A stretch of 35,155 nucleotides of DNA from an uncultured Eubacteriales bacterium (GTDB lineage: Bacteria; Bacillota; Clostridia; Peptostreptococcales; Anaerovoracaceae): the NCBI GenBank assembly GCA_902796965.1, contig CADBRA010000070.1, positions 1-35,155 of the forward strand, given 5' to 3'. A program made the position numbers and the translations under genes. The first letter of the stretch is position 1. Every line of letters begins with the position of its first letter. This document shows, in pieces, positions 1 to 8,205 of this stretch. The notes under the pieces are model-generated. The model searched no databases, was not told where the DNA came from, and saw only the letters and a program-made list of their open reading frames with translations.

Positions 1-34
1 AGCCCCGCGGGTTCGAGTCCCGTGCCCTCTGCCA
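1..34 (+). tRNA. tRNA, 3' part only (T-arm, acceptor strand, CCA)
   Basis: The window opens inside a tRNA gene. Bases 7-23 form a T-arm (stem GCGGG/CCCGT around loop TTCGAGT), bases 24-30 are the 3' acceptor strand, base 31 is a G discriminator and 32-34 is an encoded CCA. The anticodon lies before the window, so the amino acid cannot be read. The inferred 5' acceptor strand AGAGGGC and G73 would suit tRNA-Trp among others, but this is only a guess. Confidence 0.9.
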
Positions 35-43
35 GATAAATTT

Positions 44-90
44 AAAACCGCTGAAACATTGAATTTTCAATAGTTTTAGCGGTTTTTCTT
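44..90 (+). terminator. Intrinsic terminator after the tRNA
   Basis: AAACCGCT near 45-52 pairs with AGCGGTTT near 78-85, the loop contains a further ATTGAA/TTCAAT inverted repeat, and the stem runs into a T-rich stretch. This is a standard rho-independent terminator ten bases past the tRNA end. Confidence 0.85.
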
Positions 91-389
91 TGCTTTAAAA
101 TATTGCCCGAATATCCTATTTTTCATCGCTGATCGTGACAATGGTGAGGCCTAAGCTTCGCAAACGGAAGATCAGGCTATGTACAGACACTGCAGAATAC
201 CGTGATCGTGCAACCGTATCACAGATAACAGCATAATATCCCAGACTGCTTGCAATTGCCTGTTATGAGTAATATGAATTAATCCGCGACTTTAAATGCA
301 GAGTATTAAGTCGAGGTAGTTCACATTTGAATAAAACAGCGGCTGCAGACGGAAATTGAATTTCATGAATCATTTTTGCGGTACCGTTG
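91..389. other. Intergenic region with no recognised feature
   Basis: No convincing coding frame with a ribosome site, RNA gene or repeat was seen on either strand. A TATAAT-like box at 390-395 may be the -10 of the following gene, but no good -35 hexamer lies 16-18 bases upstream, so that promoter is only tentative. Confidence 0.5.
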
Positions 390-445
390 TATAATTCAGT
401 TGAATGTTCATATATTGGAATTTTTAAAAATAAGGAGGTTTTTCC

Positions 446-1420
446 ATGTGTACAGCTGTTTCATATTATCCAAAAGATCATTACTTCGGGCGTAATCTCG
501 ATCTCGAGATATCATTTGGCGAAGAGGTAGTGATTATGCCGCGGAATTATCCGTTTAAACTGCGTATGGCTGACGATATGGCGAGCCATCAGGCGATGAT
601 AGGAATGGCGGCAGTCATGGGAGGCTTTCCTCTGTTCTATGACGCGGTAAACGAGGAAGGACTCGGCATGGCAGGCCTGAATTTCGCTGGAAACGCTCAT
701 TATAACGAGCCTGTCACAGGAAAAGACAACATCACGCCGTTCGAATTTATACCGTGGATTCTCGGGCAGTGCTCGAGCGTCGGCGAGGCAAAAAATCTGC
801 TGGCTGACATAAATCTCGTCAACATTCCATTCAGCGACGAACTCCCGCTGTCGGAGCTGCACTGGATGATCGCTGACTCAAACGAGTCGATTGTCGTTGA
901 GAGCATGTCTGACGGCCTGCACGTGTATGACAATCCGGCAGGTGTCATGACGAATAACCCTCCGTTTGACAAACAGCTGTTCAGCCTGAACAATTACAGA
1001 TCGCTCAGCTGCGAGCCGGCTGAGAACACGTTCGGCGGCGGACTCGATCTCGATCCGTACAGCAGAGGAATGGGTGCGATCGGTCTTCCGGGAGATCTCT
1101 CGTCGCAGTCGCGATTCGCAAAAGTGGCATTTACACGGGCCAATTCGCTTTGCGATGGGACAGAGGCGCAGAGCGTAAGCCAGTTTTTCCACATTCTGAA
1201 GTCTGTGGAACAGCAGCGCGGATGCGTTCACCTCGGCGGTGACAAGTATGAGATCACGATCTACAGTTCATGCGTTAACATGGACAAGGGTATTTATTAC
1301 TACACCACTTATGACAACAGCCGCATCACCGCAGTCGATATGAACAGGGAAAATCTCGACGGTATAGACATATACGAATATCCTCTTGAGAAAGAACAGG
1401 ATATTTTCTTCAGAAACTGA
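446..1420 (+). CDS. bsh: Choloylglycine hydrolase (bile salt hydrolase), Ntn-hydrolase family
   Basis: This cytoplasmic amidase should cleave glycine or taurine from conjugated bile salts. It belongs to the linear-amide C-N hydrolase family, where removal of Met1 exposes the catalytic cysteine. The protein is 324 aa, the usual family length. It starts MCTAV, so Cys2 is in place, and the other conserved active-site residues are visible: Arg16 and Asp19 (GRNLD), Asn79 (GLNF), Asn170 (MTNN) and Arg223 (SQSR). Motifs such as LHWMI, GLPGD and GIYYYTTYDN match known clostridial bile salt hydrolases. AAGGAGG at 432-438 lies seven bases before ATG446, fixing the start. It appears monocistronic, since ydbC has its own promoter. 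Penicillin V acylase is the related alternative, but the overall match favours bile salts. Substrate preference cannot be read from the sequence. Confidence 0.93.
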   Translation: MCTAVSYYPKDHYFGRNLDLEISFGEEVVIMPRNYPFKLRMADDMASHQAMIGMAAVMGGFPLFYDAVNEEGLGMAGLNFAGNAHYNEPVTGKDNITPFEFIPWILGQCSSVGEAKNLLADINLVNIPFSDELPLSELHWMIADSNESIVVESMSDGLHVYDNPAGVMTNNPPFDKQLFSLNNYRSLSCEPAENTFGGGLDLDPYSRGMGAIGLPGDLSSQSRFAKVAFTRANSLCDGTEAQSVSQFFHILKSVEQQRGCVHLGGDKYEITIYSSCVNMDKGIYYYTTYDNSRITAVDMNRENLDGIDIYEYPLEKEQDIFFRN

Positions 1421-1433
1421 GCATATGACACAG

Positions 1434-1448
1434 GCCGGCTCCGCCGTC
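1434..1448. repeat. 15-base palindrome, imperfect copy
   Basis: GCCGGC-TCC-GCCGTC, sixteen bases after the bsh stop. It is one member of a family of 6+3+6 palindromes found in several intergenic gaps of this window; here the outer pair is imperfect. Confidence 0.5.
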
Positions 1449-1548
1449 AGAGATGATTTACAGCGGGAATGCAGTTAAGAACATTATATAGACTATAGTC
1501 AAAAGAAGCATATGCATTCTGTGGATGTAATAATATGTAAATTATATA

Positions 1549-1577
1549 TTGACATAAAATGTAAATGAAGGTATCAT
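1549..1577 (+). promoter_or_regulatory. Sigma-A promoter for the ydbC-like gene
   Basis: TTGACA (1549-1554), a 17-base spacer and TATCAT (1572-1577) give a perfect -35 and a 5/6 -10. The start of transcription should be near 1584, leaving a leader of about 80 bases. Confidence 0.8.
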
Positions 1578-1604
1578 GAGGTTACGGACGATCGTCAAAT
1601 AAAA

Positions 1605-1626
1605 AGCGGCGCCTGCGGGTGCCGCT
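1605..1626. other. GC-rich hairpin in the ydbC leader
   Basis: AGCGGCGCC (1605-1613) pairs with GGTGCCGCT (1618-1626) around a TGCG loop, with one G-T pair. It is followed by T-rich sequence only when read on the minus strand, so it is not a plus-strand terminator. It lies in the 5' leader of the next gene. Its role is unknown. Confidence 0.55.
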
Positions 1627-1665
1627 CGGCAATGATTCAGTAAACAGAAAGAAGGTGATACCTGT

Positions 1666-1977
1666 ATGCCTCAGAACAACAGGAGGGGCGGAGACGACGA
1701 TTTCAGCTTTGAAATTGTGAAGCATTACGGCGTGCTTTCAACATCCCAGCGCGGCTGGAACAAAGAATTCAATTCGGTCGTTTGGAACGGACGTGATCCG
1801 AAATACGACATCAGAGAGTGGCAGCCAGATCATCAGAAGATGAGCAAGGGCGTTACGCTCACGGGAGATGAAGTCGGTGAGCTTCTTAATATCCTGAACG
1901 ACAACGCCGCTGAATTCGATTCAGGCGGTGGGGAGGACGAAGACAGTAATATTCATGCAGAACGGCTTGTTTCATAG
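1666..1977 (+). CDS. ydbC: YdbC/PC4-type ssDNA-binding protein
   Basis: This 103-aa protein resembles the YdbC family of Firmicutes, a bacterial version of the PC4 transcription-coactivator fold. That fold binds single-stranded nucleic acid as a dimer. The recognisable core is residues 12-75: FSFEIVKHYGVLS, GWNKEFNSVVWNG, PKYDIREW and the KMSKGVTLT stretch before a helix. N- and C-terminal tails are low-complexity (Arg/Gly/Asp at the start, Gly/Glu/Asp at the end), typical of disordered ends. A GAAGGTGA-like ribosome site precedes ATG1666 and a good promoter lies at 1549-1577, so the gene is a single transcription unit. The function in cells of this family is poorly defined, probably in recombination, repair or transcription. 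The family call is fairly secure and the role is not. Confidence 0.8.
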   Translation: MPQNNRRGGDDDFSFEIVKHYGVLSTSQRGWNKEFNSVVWNGRDPKYDIREWQPDHQKMSKGVTLTGDEVGELLNILNDNAAEFDSGGGEDEDSNIHAERLVS

Positions 1978-1989
1978 GCGTATTACAGG

Positions 1990-2068
1990 CTGATCTTTTG
2001 TTCTAAAATATGGCGCGGCGGTGCGGCTGCGCCTGAAGCAACAAGCCGAAAGGCATGTCACAGATCAG
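1990..2068 (+). ncRNA. Structured RNA-like element, unassigned
   Basis: CTGATCT (1990-1996) can pair with AGATCAG (2062-2068) and enclose two hairpins. The first is an 8-bp stem GGCGCGGC/GCTGCGCC with one G-T pair and loop GGTGCG near 2012-2033. The second is GCC-GAAA-GGC near 2045-2054. This three-way-junction shape is typical of small RNAs or riboswitch aptamers, but no known class could be matched by eye. It may equally be the 3' end of the ydbC transcript, because a terminator follows at 2121. Confidence 0.35.
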
Positions 2069-2120
2069 AAATAACAACCAGTCACTATAATTAATCCCTA
2101 TAATAAAAAATACTTTTTCC

Positions 2121-2149
2121 GAGCTCCGGCGCAGACCGGAGCTCTTTTC
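2121..2149 (+). terminator. Intrinsic terminator
   Basis: A perfect 9-bp stem GAGCTCCGG/CCGGAGCTC with loop CGCAGA is followed by TTTT. It ends the ydbC transcription unit or the element before it. Confidence 0.8.
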
Positions 2150-2178
2150 ATCGGATGAACACTGCATCAGTACTCTCT

Positions 2179-2193
2179 GTCCGCGGAGCGGTC
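2179..2193. repeat. 15-base palindrome, imperfect copy
   Basis: GTCCGC-GGA-GCGGTC, a member of the GGA-centred palindrome family, with one outer mismatch. It lies just upstream of the promoter of the nitrogenase-like operon. Confidence 0.55.
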
Positions 2194-2230
2194 GTGAGCC
2201 ATAAGGCACGTTTACTGCAGTCCGGCATGC

Positions 2231-2259
2231 TTGACTTTAATGGCAGCGGGGGGGATAAT
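2231..2259 (+). promoter_or_regulatory. Sigma-A promoter of the nitrogenase-like/hyp operon
   Basis: TTGACT (2231-2236), exactly 17 bases, then GATAAT (2254-2259): five of six matches in each hexamer. Transcription should start near 2266, about 150 bases before the first gene. Confidence 0.75.
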
Positions 2260-2265
2260 AAAGAA

Positions 2266-2418
2266 AACAGATCTGAGGTCGAAATTTTTATTGAGATCAA
2301 AGATGCGCGACATAGACGGATGGGACTGCCTGAGGTTAAGAGGCAGTAGTATACCCTGATGACAGAAACTGAACGCATCTTTTGTGATGCGTTTTTTTAT
2401 TTGCAGGAGAAAAAACTG
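2266..2418 (+). promoter_or_regulatory. Attenuator-like leader with mutually exclusive stems
   Basis: The leader can fold two ways. AAAGATGCG (2299-2307) pairs perfectly over nine bases with CGCATCTTT (2374-2382). The same CGCATC is the 5' arm of the terminator at 2372-2393. The enclosed 66 bases hold a perfect ACTGCCT/AGGCAGT hairpin (2325-2347), flanked by GGG (2322-2324) and CCC (2354-2356). This is the layout of a riboswitch or protein-controlled attenuator. No known riboswitch class was recognised, and no leader peptide with a ribosome site was seen. Confidence 0.5.
2372..2399 (+). terminator. Conditional terminator ahead of the nitrogenase-like operon
   Basis: AACGCATC (2372-2379), loop TTTTGT, GATGCGTT (2386-2393), then a run of seven Ts from 2392. 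It stands between a good promoter and the ribosome site of the first gene, so it must be bypassed for the operon to be expressed. Confidence 0.8.
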
Positions 2419-2679
2419 ATGGAAACGAGAATCGCTATTTTGGGGATAATCGTCGATGATGTCGAGTCGACAAGCAGAATAAATGAACTGCTGCACGCAT
2501 GTGGTGACTATATCATCGGCAGGATGGGAATTCCTTACAGGCAGGCGGGAGTAAACATAATATGCATCGCGCTCGATGCTCCGCCGGATGTGATAAACAC
2601 TCTCGCTGGCAGGATTGGAAAAGTCGACGGCGTGAGCGCCAAGACTATATATTCCAGAGTGAGGCAGAGCGGCGAATGA
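2419..2679 (+). CDS. TM1266-type putative iron-only hydrogenase system regulator
   Basis: The 86-aa protein has the ferredoxin-like ACT/NikR-C-type fold sequence of the TM1266 family. Recognisable stretches are RIAILGIIVDD, INELLHACGDYIIGRMGIPYR, and GVNIICIALDAPPDVINTLAGRIGKVDGV. The family is annotated as a putative regulator because it sits near [FeFe]-hydrogenase maturation genes. It has no DNA-binding domain, and its ligand and partner are unknown. ATG2419 has AGGAG at 2405-2409; the open frame extends upstream through the terminator, so earlier starts are unlikely. It is the first gene of the operon, 27 bases before the first NifH-like gene. Its place here suggests that it senses or tunes the metallo-system downstream. 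That role is inferred. Confidence 0.8.
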   Translation: METRIAILGIIVDDVESTSRINELLHACGDYIIGRMGIPYRQAGVNIICIALDAPPDVINTLAGRIGKVDGVSAKTIYSRVRQSGE

Positions 2680-2706
2680 TGCGTTCGGCGTTCATTGAGG
2701 TGAGAT

Positions 2707-3489
2707 ATGATAAAAGCGGCAATTTACGGAAAAGGCGGCATAGGAAAGTCGACTACAGTCAGCAATATTTCGGCGGCGCTCGCGGAAAAGGGATTGAAAG
2801 TAATGCAGATCGGGTGCGATCCGAAGGCAGACTCCACGATACTGCTCAGGCACGGCGCAGAACTGCCGACGGTGCTTGACACGATAAACAGTAAAAAAGA
2901 GCAGTTCGAGCTGTCCGATATCTGCATGGAAGGATACGGCGGCGTGATATGTGTCGAGGCAGGAGGTCCAGTGCCGGGGTTCGGGTGCGCCGGCCGGGGC
3001 ATAATTACGGCGCTCGAGAAGCTCGAGAAAAAGGGAGCATACGATGTGTATAAACCTGACATCGTTTTTTATGATGTTCTCGGAGACGTCGTGTGCGGCG
3101 GATTTTCGATGCCTATGAGGAAGGGATATGCGCAGAATGTATTTGTGCTGACATCCGGCGAGAACATGTCAATACATGCGGCAGCCAACATAGCTATGGC
3201 CGTCGATAATTTCAGAGGAAGAGGTTATGCGAAGCTGGGAGGTATGATACTAAACAGCCGCGGTGTCAGGCGCGAGATGGAAAAAGTGCAGGAGCTCTGT
3301 GACGATTTCAGCACCAGTATAATCGGCGTGCTTCCGCGGAGCAGCACGGTGCAGGAGGCTGAGCCGCAGAACAAGACTGTAATAGAAGCTTTTCCGGAAA
3401 GCAGCATGGCTCAGGAATACAGGAAGCTCGCAGATGCCGTTTATGATGTCTGTGCGAAAGGACAGGAAAGCTTATGCTCAGGAGATTAA
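2707..3489 (+). CDS. NifH-like iron-protein ATPase, set 1
   Basis: A 260-aa homologue of the nitrogenase iron protein family (NifH/BchL/CfbC). Such proteins are dimers bridged by one [4Fe-4S] cluster and pass single electrons to a D/K partner at the cost of ATP. The deviant Walker [10 protein letters not shown] is at residues 8-16, DPKADST at 38-44, and the two cluster cysteines are Cys94 (FGCAGRGI) and Cys130 (DVVCGGF). All key residues are therefore intact, and the length is slightly below NifH. GAGGTGA precedes the ATG. The stop overlaps the following D-like gene by 16 bases, so it very likely feeds that D1-K1 pair. It is not assigned to NifH proper because none of the FeMo-cofactor genes are nearby and its partners are unlike NifDK. 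Confidence 0.93.
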   Translation: MIKAAIYGKGGIGKSTTVSNISAALAEKGLKVMQIGCDPKADSTILLRHGAELPTVLDTINSKKEQFELSDICMEGYGGVICVEAGGPVPGFGCAGRGIITALEKLEKKGAYDVYKPDIVFYDVLGDVVCGGFSMPMRKGYAQNVFVLTSGENMSIHAAANIAMAVDNFRGRGYAKLGGMILNSRGVRREMEKVQELCDDFSTSIIGVLPRSSTVQEAEPQNKTVIEAFPESSMAQEYRKLADAVYDVCAKGQESLCSGD

Positions 3490-4874
3490 GCCACAGAAAA
3501 AGCGATCAGGAGACAGTGTGCGGATGCATGGCGGGTGGAGCTGAGCAATGCACAGAAACCGGCGATGGAGATTCCGTCATTGCGATTTCAGAAGCGCATT
3601 TTCCTGCTCCGTTTAAAGAAGGACTTGAATACAGCTCGCCAGCACGCGGCATATGGAATATCGTTCACACAGGAATGCTAATCCCTGAGTCGCACCAGAT
3701 ATTCGTGTGCGCGGAGGGCTGCCTGCGGGGCGTTGTGCTCACAGCTGTAGAAATGAACAGGATGGGCAGATATTCAGCGATAGAAGTGCGGGAGCAGAAC
3801 GTGCTTACGGGAGGCATGGAAGAGCTGATGATAGACGGCGTGGCTGATGTGCTCGGCAAATTGCCTTACAGGCCGCGCGCTGTTCTGATATTCATAAATT
3901 GCCAGCACTTTTTCCTCGCATATGATCAGGATTTTGTGTTCGACTCGCTGAAAAAGCGTTTTCCTGACATAGATTTCGTTGACTGCTACATGATACCGAC
4001 ACTCAGAAAGAGCGGCATCACGCCCGATCAGAAGATGCGCATGCAGATGTACGAACTCATCAGGCCGCAGCCGTTTTGTGAAAATCTGATAAATATAATC
4101 GGCACTAACAGAAAAGTGTTCGCAGACAGTGAGATATACAGCATCGCAGAGTCAGGAGGCAGACAGATAGTTCAGATACACGACTGCAGTACATATGATG
4201 AATACCAGAATATGGCCTGCGCGCCGCTGAACATATTTGTGGAGCCGCTGGCGAAAAACAGCGCAGAACGTCTTAAAGAACGTCTCGGACAGCAGTACAT
4301 GTACCTTCCGACTGTATTCGGATACGACAGGCTTGATGAAAATTACAGAAAACTGGCTGAATACTGCGGCGTGAAAGCTCCTGATACAGCACCGCTCCGC
4401 GGAGAGGCTGACGCTGCACTCGATGAGGCAGCAGAACTGATAGGAGATACACCGATTGCCGTCGATTACTCGTTCACTTTTGAAATACTGAGCTTCACGA
4501 GACTTCTGATCGAACACGGATTTAACGTAAGGGAAATCTACGCTGACGGATTTGCAGCGGAGGAAGAGGAAGATTTCAGGTGGCTTAAGGAAAATCATCC
4601 TGACATATTGCTTTCATCCTGCGTGAGACCGCAGAAGCGTTTCGCGGACAGGCACAGAGACAGAAAATATCTCGCGCTGGGACAGAAGGCCGCATATTTT
4701 ACGGGTACTGATTATTTTGTGAATGTTGTTGAAGGCGCAGGCGACGAAGGCCTCTATTATGGCTACAAGGGCATCGTCAGAATTGCTGAACTGATGAGAG
4801 AAGCATTTGAGACGCCGAAGGACATGAAGAAGCTTGTACAGCGCAAGGGAAGGGGATGTGAGAGTCTGGTATGA
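3474..4874 (+). CDS. Nitrogenase component-1-like protein, D-type, set 1
   Basis: A 466-aa member of the oxidoreductase/nitrogenase component 1 superfamily. It is expected to pair with the K-like product of the next gene and be reduced by the NifH-like protein before it. Cysteines that could hold a P-cluster-like or [4Fe-4S] centre are Cys79 and Cys83 (VCAEGC) and Cys143 (INCQHFF). The spacing roughly follows that of the P-cluster cysteines of NifD, but the local motifs are different, including no CC pair. The C-terminal third ([16 protein letters not shown]) resembles the end of the superfamily fold. The N-terminal 40 residues are Cys-rich and unlike known members. ATG3474 lies inside the end of H1, with AGGAAAG three bases upstream, so the start is slightly uncertain. 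The substrate is unknown; I do not recognise a named subfamily. Confidence 0.85.
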   Translation: MLRRLSHRKSDQETVCGCMAGGAEQCTETGDGDSVIAISEAHFPAPFKEGLEYSSPARGIWNIVHTGMLIPESHQIFVCAEGCLRGVVLTAVEMNRMGRYSAIEVREQNVLTGGMEELMIDGVADVLGKLPYRPRAVLIFINCQHFFLAYDQDFVFDSLKKRFPDIDFVDCYMIPTLRKSGITPDQKMRMQMYELIRPQPFCENLINIIGTNRKVFADSEIYSIAESGGRQIVQIHDCSTYDEYQNMACAPLNIFVEPLAKNSAERLKERLGQQYMYLPTVFGYDRLDENYRKLAEYCGVKAPDTAPLRGEADAALDEAAELIGDTPIAVDYSFTFEILSFTRLLIEHGFNVREIYADGFAAEEEEDFRWLKENHPDILLSSCVRPQKRFADRHRDRKYLALGQKAAYFTGTDYFVNVVEGAGDEGLYYGYKGIVRIAELMREAFETPKDMKKLVQRKGRGCESLV

Positions 4875-6076
4875 AACAGGTAGCAGCACTTGTATCGACA
4901 TATTCGTCTGACGAATTCGGAATCTGCTCAGCTCTGTACGAGCTCGGCGGCATGGTCGTTATGCACGACGCGTCAGGCTGCAATTCCACGTATACGACTC
5001 ACGATGAGCCGCGCTGGTACGATATGGACAGCATGATCTATATATCCGCTATTTCCGAGATGGAAGCGATCATGGGAGATGATGAAAAGCTGATAAGAGA
5101 TGTCACCGAGACTGCTCTCGAGCTCAAGCCTGAATTCATCGCTCTCGTCGGTGCTCCGATTCCATACATGATCGGTACGGATTTCGCTGCAGTAGCTGAC
5201 ATCATAGAACAGAATACAGGAATTGCGTGCTTTGGCTTCGAAGCGAACGGCATGCAGCACTACACAAGGGGTGTCTCGATGGCGCTCGAAGCGGTCGTCA
5301 GCAGATTTGCAGTAAAAGGAAAGACTGAAAGCACATCAGGCAGCAGCGCATCCGCGCAGGAGGAAGCCGGCCGCAGAAAGACAGTAGTGAATATAATCGG
5401 TGCCACGCCGCTCGATTTCTCGCTCAACGGCAGCATGGATTCCATAAAGCAGTGGCTTTCCGAGAACGGTTTTGAGCCTGGAGCCTCGATTGCGATGGGA
5501 TGTTCACTCAGCGATGTTGCACAGGCAGGAGAAGCGGATCTTAATCTCGTCGTGTCGTACGGAGGACTCGCGGCAGCTAGGCTGCTCGAGAAGCGCTTCG
5601 GCACGCCATATGCAGTCGGAATTCCGATGGGCACAGCCTTTTCGGAACACCTCGCCGGCAGACTCAGAGAAGCGGCCGCGCAGCACAGGAGCCTGACGGG
5701 CTACATGGATGTCAGCGCTTCCGGCGGCATATGGATTGCAGCAGCAGGTGAAAGTGTATATCAGGCTTCTCTCGCGGCAGCAGCTGCTATGGAGCAGGGC
5801 ATAAGCATCAGAGTACTCTGTCCTCTAGACACAGATGAATCTCTGATGAGGCCGGGAGATATGATTACTCCTGAAGAAGATGACATAATGGAGGCTGTCC
5901 GTCAGAATGGCTGTGCCGGATTTATCGCGGACCCTATGTACAGGCCGCTCTGCCCGGACGATGTTGAATTTTACGAGCTGCCGCATGAGGCTTTTTCCGG
6001 GAGAATCTATGACAGCGTAAATCCGAACCTGATAAACAGACCGCTGGCGGAAAGTTTTAATGATTTCAGAAAATGA
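4871..6076 (+). CDS. Nitrogenase component-1-like protein, K-type, set 1
   Basis: A 401-aa component-1 superfamily protein, well short of NifK (about 520 aa). It overlaps the D1 stop by four bases (ATGA), a sign of coupled translation of a heteromer. Cys19 (GICSALYELGG) and Cys37 (HDASGCNSTY) lie in the N-terminal region where NifK-type subunits hold cluster cysteines. They are followed by HDEPRW, shared with the second K-type protein. Residues 152-166 are a Ser/Ala/Glu-rich linker between the two Rossmann-like halves. A glycine-rich GGLAAARLLEKRFGTPY segment near residue 235 is also shared with set 2. It likely forms the partner half of an electron-accepting D1-K1 complex. What it reduces is not known. 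Confidence 0.85.
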   Translation: MKQVAALVSTYSSDEFGICSALYELGGMVVMHDASGCNSTYTTHDEPRWYDMDSMIYISAISEMEAIMGDDEKLIRDVTETALELKPEFIALVGAPIPYMIGTDFAAVADIIEQNTGIACFGFEANGMQHYTRGVSMALEAVVSRFAVKGKTESTSGSSASAQEEAGRRKTVVNIIGATPLDFSLNGSMDSIKQWLSENGFEPGASIAMGCSLSDVAQAGEADLNLVVSYGGLAAARLLEKRFGTPYAVGIPMGTAFSEHLAGRLREAAAQHRSLTGYMDVSASGGIWIAAAGESVYQASLAAAAAMEQGISIRVLCPLDTDESLMRPGDMITPEEDDIMEAVRQNGCAGFIADPMYRPLCPDDVEFYELPHEAFSGRIYDSVNPNLINRPLAESFNDFRK

Positions 6077-6122
6077 GAATTAACACGGACGGTTCATGCG
6101 GATACCATGGAGGAAAAATCAA

Positions 6123-6899
6123 ATGCTCAAACTGGCAGTTTACGGAAAAGGCGGAATAGGCAAGTCTACTACGACAAGCAATCTGTCCGCAGCTTTTTCA
6201 GCTCTCGGAAAGAGAGTCATACAGATAGGATGCGACCCGAAGGCTGATTCGACGATAAATCTGCTTGGCGGCGAGCCGCTGAGACCTGTCATGGACTATA
6301 TGCGCGAGTTCGACGAAGAACCAGAGAGCATAGAACAGATTTCGAGGGTCGGATTCGGCGGCGTGCTGTGTATAGAAACAGGCGGACCGACTCCGGGGCT
6401 CGGCTGCGCAGGCAGAGGGATAATCTCAACGTTCGCACTGCTCGACGACCTTGATCTCTTTGAGGAATATAAACCGGATGTAGTCCTGTACGATGTCCTC
6501 GGTGACGTCGTATGCGGAGGCTTCGCCGCTCCTATCAGAGAAGGATATGCCGAAAAAGTGCTCATTGTCACGTCAGGTGAGAAGATGGCGCTTTACGCGG
6601 CGAACAACATCAAGACAGCCGTCGACAATTTCGAGGACAGAGGATACGCTTCAGTCGGCGGAATAATCCTGAACAGGAGAAATGTCGAAAACGAGCGCGA
6701 AAAAGTCGAATCGTTTGCGAAAGAGCATGGCCTCGAAATCGTTGCAGACATACCGAGAAGCAGCGACATCACGCGTTTCGAGGATCAGGGAATGACAGTG
6801 ATAGAAGGAGATCCTGATCTGGAAATAAGCAGAATATATATGGATCTTGCGTCGAGACTGCTGGAAAGCGGAGATGGCGCAGAAAGCGCGGAGAATTGA
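6123..6899 (+). CDS. NifH-like iron-protein ATPase, set 2
   Basis: A second NifH-family ATPase, 258 aa from ATG6123, chosen because GGAGG at 6109-6113 is nine bases upstream. The open frame extends to 6096 without a ribosome site. GKGGIGKST is at residues 8-16, DPKADST at 38-44, and the cluster cysteines are Cys95 (LGCAGRGI) and Cys131 (DVVCGGF). It is clearly related to H1 ([11 protein letters not shown] and VDNF.RGYA are common to both) but differs through much of its length. Two separate reductases for two D/K sets are therefore likely, rather than a fresh duplication. It follows K1 after 46 bases and precedes D2 by one base. It could serve either set; gene order points to D2-K2. Confidence 0.93.
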   Translation: MLKLAVYGKGGIGKSTTTSNLSAAFSALGKRVIQIGCDPKADSTINLLGGEPLRPVMDYMREFDEEPESIEQISRVGFGGVLCIETGGPTPGLGCAGRGIISTFALLDDLDLFEEYKPDVVLYDVLGDVVCGGFAAPIREGYAEKVLIVTSGEKMALYAANNIKTAVDNFEDRGYASVGGIILNRRNVENEREKVESFAKEHGLEIVADIPRSSDITRFEDQGMTVIEGDPDLEISRIYMDLASRLLESGDGAESAEN

Positions 6900-6900
6900 A

Positions 6901-8205
6901 ATGACTGAAGACACTGCATATTACATAACAGCAGAAAAGCTTGCACAGGCGGGGCCTGACGGCGTTCCTTCAGAGCTCCGATCTTCGGAGCATCTGATAT
7001 ACAGCTCGCCGGCCGCACTGTCGTTTAATTCACCGGGAGCACAGGGCTTCGGCGTAAAGCGGGCGGCTCTGGCAGTCCCCGGTTCTATAGAGCTGCTTGT
7101 GGCACCTGGCTGCTGCGGACGCAATACAACTATTCTCAGCCGCTCAGGAGGCTACAGAGACAGATTCTTTTATCTGCTGATGGACGACACAGATATCGTT
7201 ACAGGCCGACATCTGAGAAAGATACCGGAAGCGGTAAAGGAGGCGGCTGACTCGTGCGATGAAAAGCCGAGCTGTGTAATGATCTGCATAACATGCGTTG
7301 ATGCGCTGCTCGGGACGGACATGGAGAGAGTCTGCCGCCGCGCGTCAGAGTATGCCGGGCTGCCGGTACTGCCGAGCTACATGTACGCTCTTACGCGTGA
7401 GGGAAGAGAGCCGCCGATGACATCAGTGCGCAAGTCGATATATTCTCTTCTTGAAAAGAGAAAGAGAAAGTCTGATGTTGTAAATATTCTGGGCGAGTTT
7501 GCGCCGCTGTCAGACGACAGCGAGATATATGAAATCCTGAAGTCGGCCGGCGTAAAGAAGATAAATGAGATATCGAGACTGACTACCTTTGAGGAATATC
7601 TGGAGATGTCGGAAGCGAACTTCAACATTGTTGTAAATCCTGAATGCAGACTTGCTGCCGGCGATCTGAACAAAAGGCTCGGCATGCCTTACATAGAACT
7701 TAGAAAGCTGCATCAGCCGTCACAGATACGCAGGCAGTACGAACTGTTCGGCTCTGCGGTCGGAGCGGAAATCGACGATGCTGATTACCTCAGAAGAGCG
7801 GAAAAGACTGTAAATGATTTTTCGGAGAAGTATCATGGAATTTCTGCGGCAGTCGGAGAGACTCTTAACGGAGACACATTCGAGATCGCGCTGTCGCTGC
7901 TCAGAAGCGGATGCTGCGTACCGGAGATATTCGGAACGGTGTCAGGCGAAAATTTCGTATATATAAAGAGGATAGCGGAGATATCGCCTGAAACGCGCAT
8001 ATACACGAACCTTTCGCCGACGATGCTCTTTTACGATTGTTCTGATCAGCCTGTCGACGTCACAATAGGGGCTGATGCGGCATATTATCATCCGGATGCG
8101 CCGAATGTTCCATGGAACAGCGACATTCAGCCGTTTGGATACGCTGCTGCAGAACATCTTTACAGAGCGCTCGATGATGCTCTCGAAGGGAGGAACAGGC
8201 GATGA
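6901..8205 (+). CDS. Nitrogenase component-1-like protein, D-type, set 2
   Basis: A 434-aa component-1 superfamily protein, counted from ATG6901 where GGAG (6890-6893) is seven bases upstream; the frame is open further upstream inside H2. Cys71-Cys72 in VAPGCCGRN and Cys132 in ITCVDALLGTD correspond well to the cysteine motifs of NifD/NifE proteins, the latter to the TCxxxLIGDD-like segment. This makes D2 more nitrogenase-like than D1. The FeMo-cofactor ligands of NifD are not evident and the protein is shorter than NifD. Like D1, it ends in a helix-rich segment (GYAAAEHLYRALDDAL). Its stop overlaps the next gene by four bases. It is probably the D half of a second heteromeric reductase or a cofactor scaffold; the function is not known. 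Confidence 0.85.
   Translation: MTEDTAYYITAEKLAQAGPDGVPSELRSSEHLIYSSPAALSFNSPGAQGFGVKRAALAVPGSIELLVAPGCCGRNTTILSRSGGYRDRFFYLLMDDTDIVTGRHLRKIPEAVKEAADSCDEKPSCVMICITCVDALLGTDMERVCRRASEYAGLPVLPSYMYALTREGREPPMTSVRKSIYSLLEKRKRKSDVVNILGEFAPLSDDSEIYEILKSAGVKKINEISRLTTFEEYLEMSEANFNIVVNPECRLAAGDLNKRLGMPYIELRKLHQPSQIRRQYELFGSAVGAEIDDADYLRRAEKTVNDFSEKYHGISAAVGETLNGDTFEIALSLLRSGCCVPEIFGTVSGENFVYIKRIAEISPETRIYTNLSPTMLFYDCSDQPVDVTIGADAAYYHPDAPNVPWNSDIQPFGYAAAEHLYRALDDALEGRNRR

Noticed and set aside
2299-2382. Fluoride riboswitch
   Set aside because: CTGATGAC near 2356 resembles the crcB motif, but the 5' GGNGATGG pseudoknot hairpin of that class is missing.
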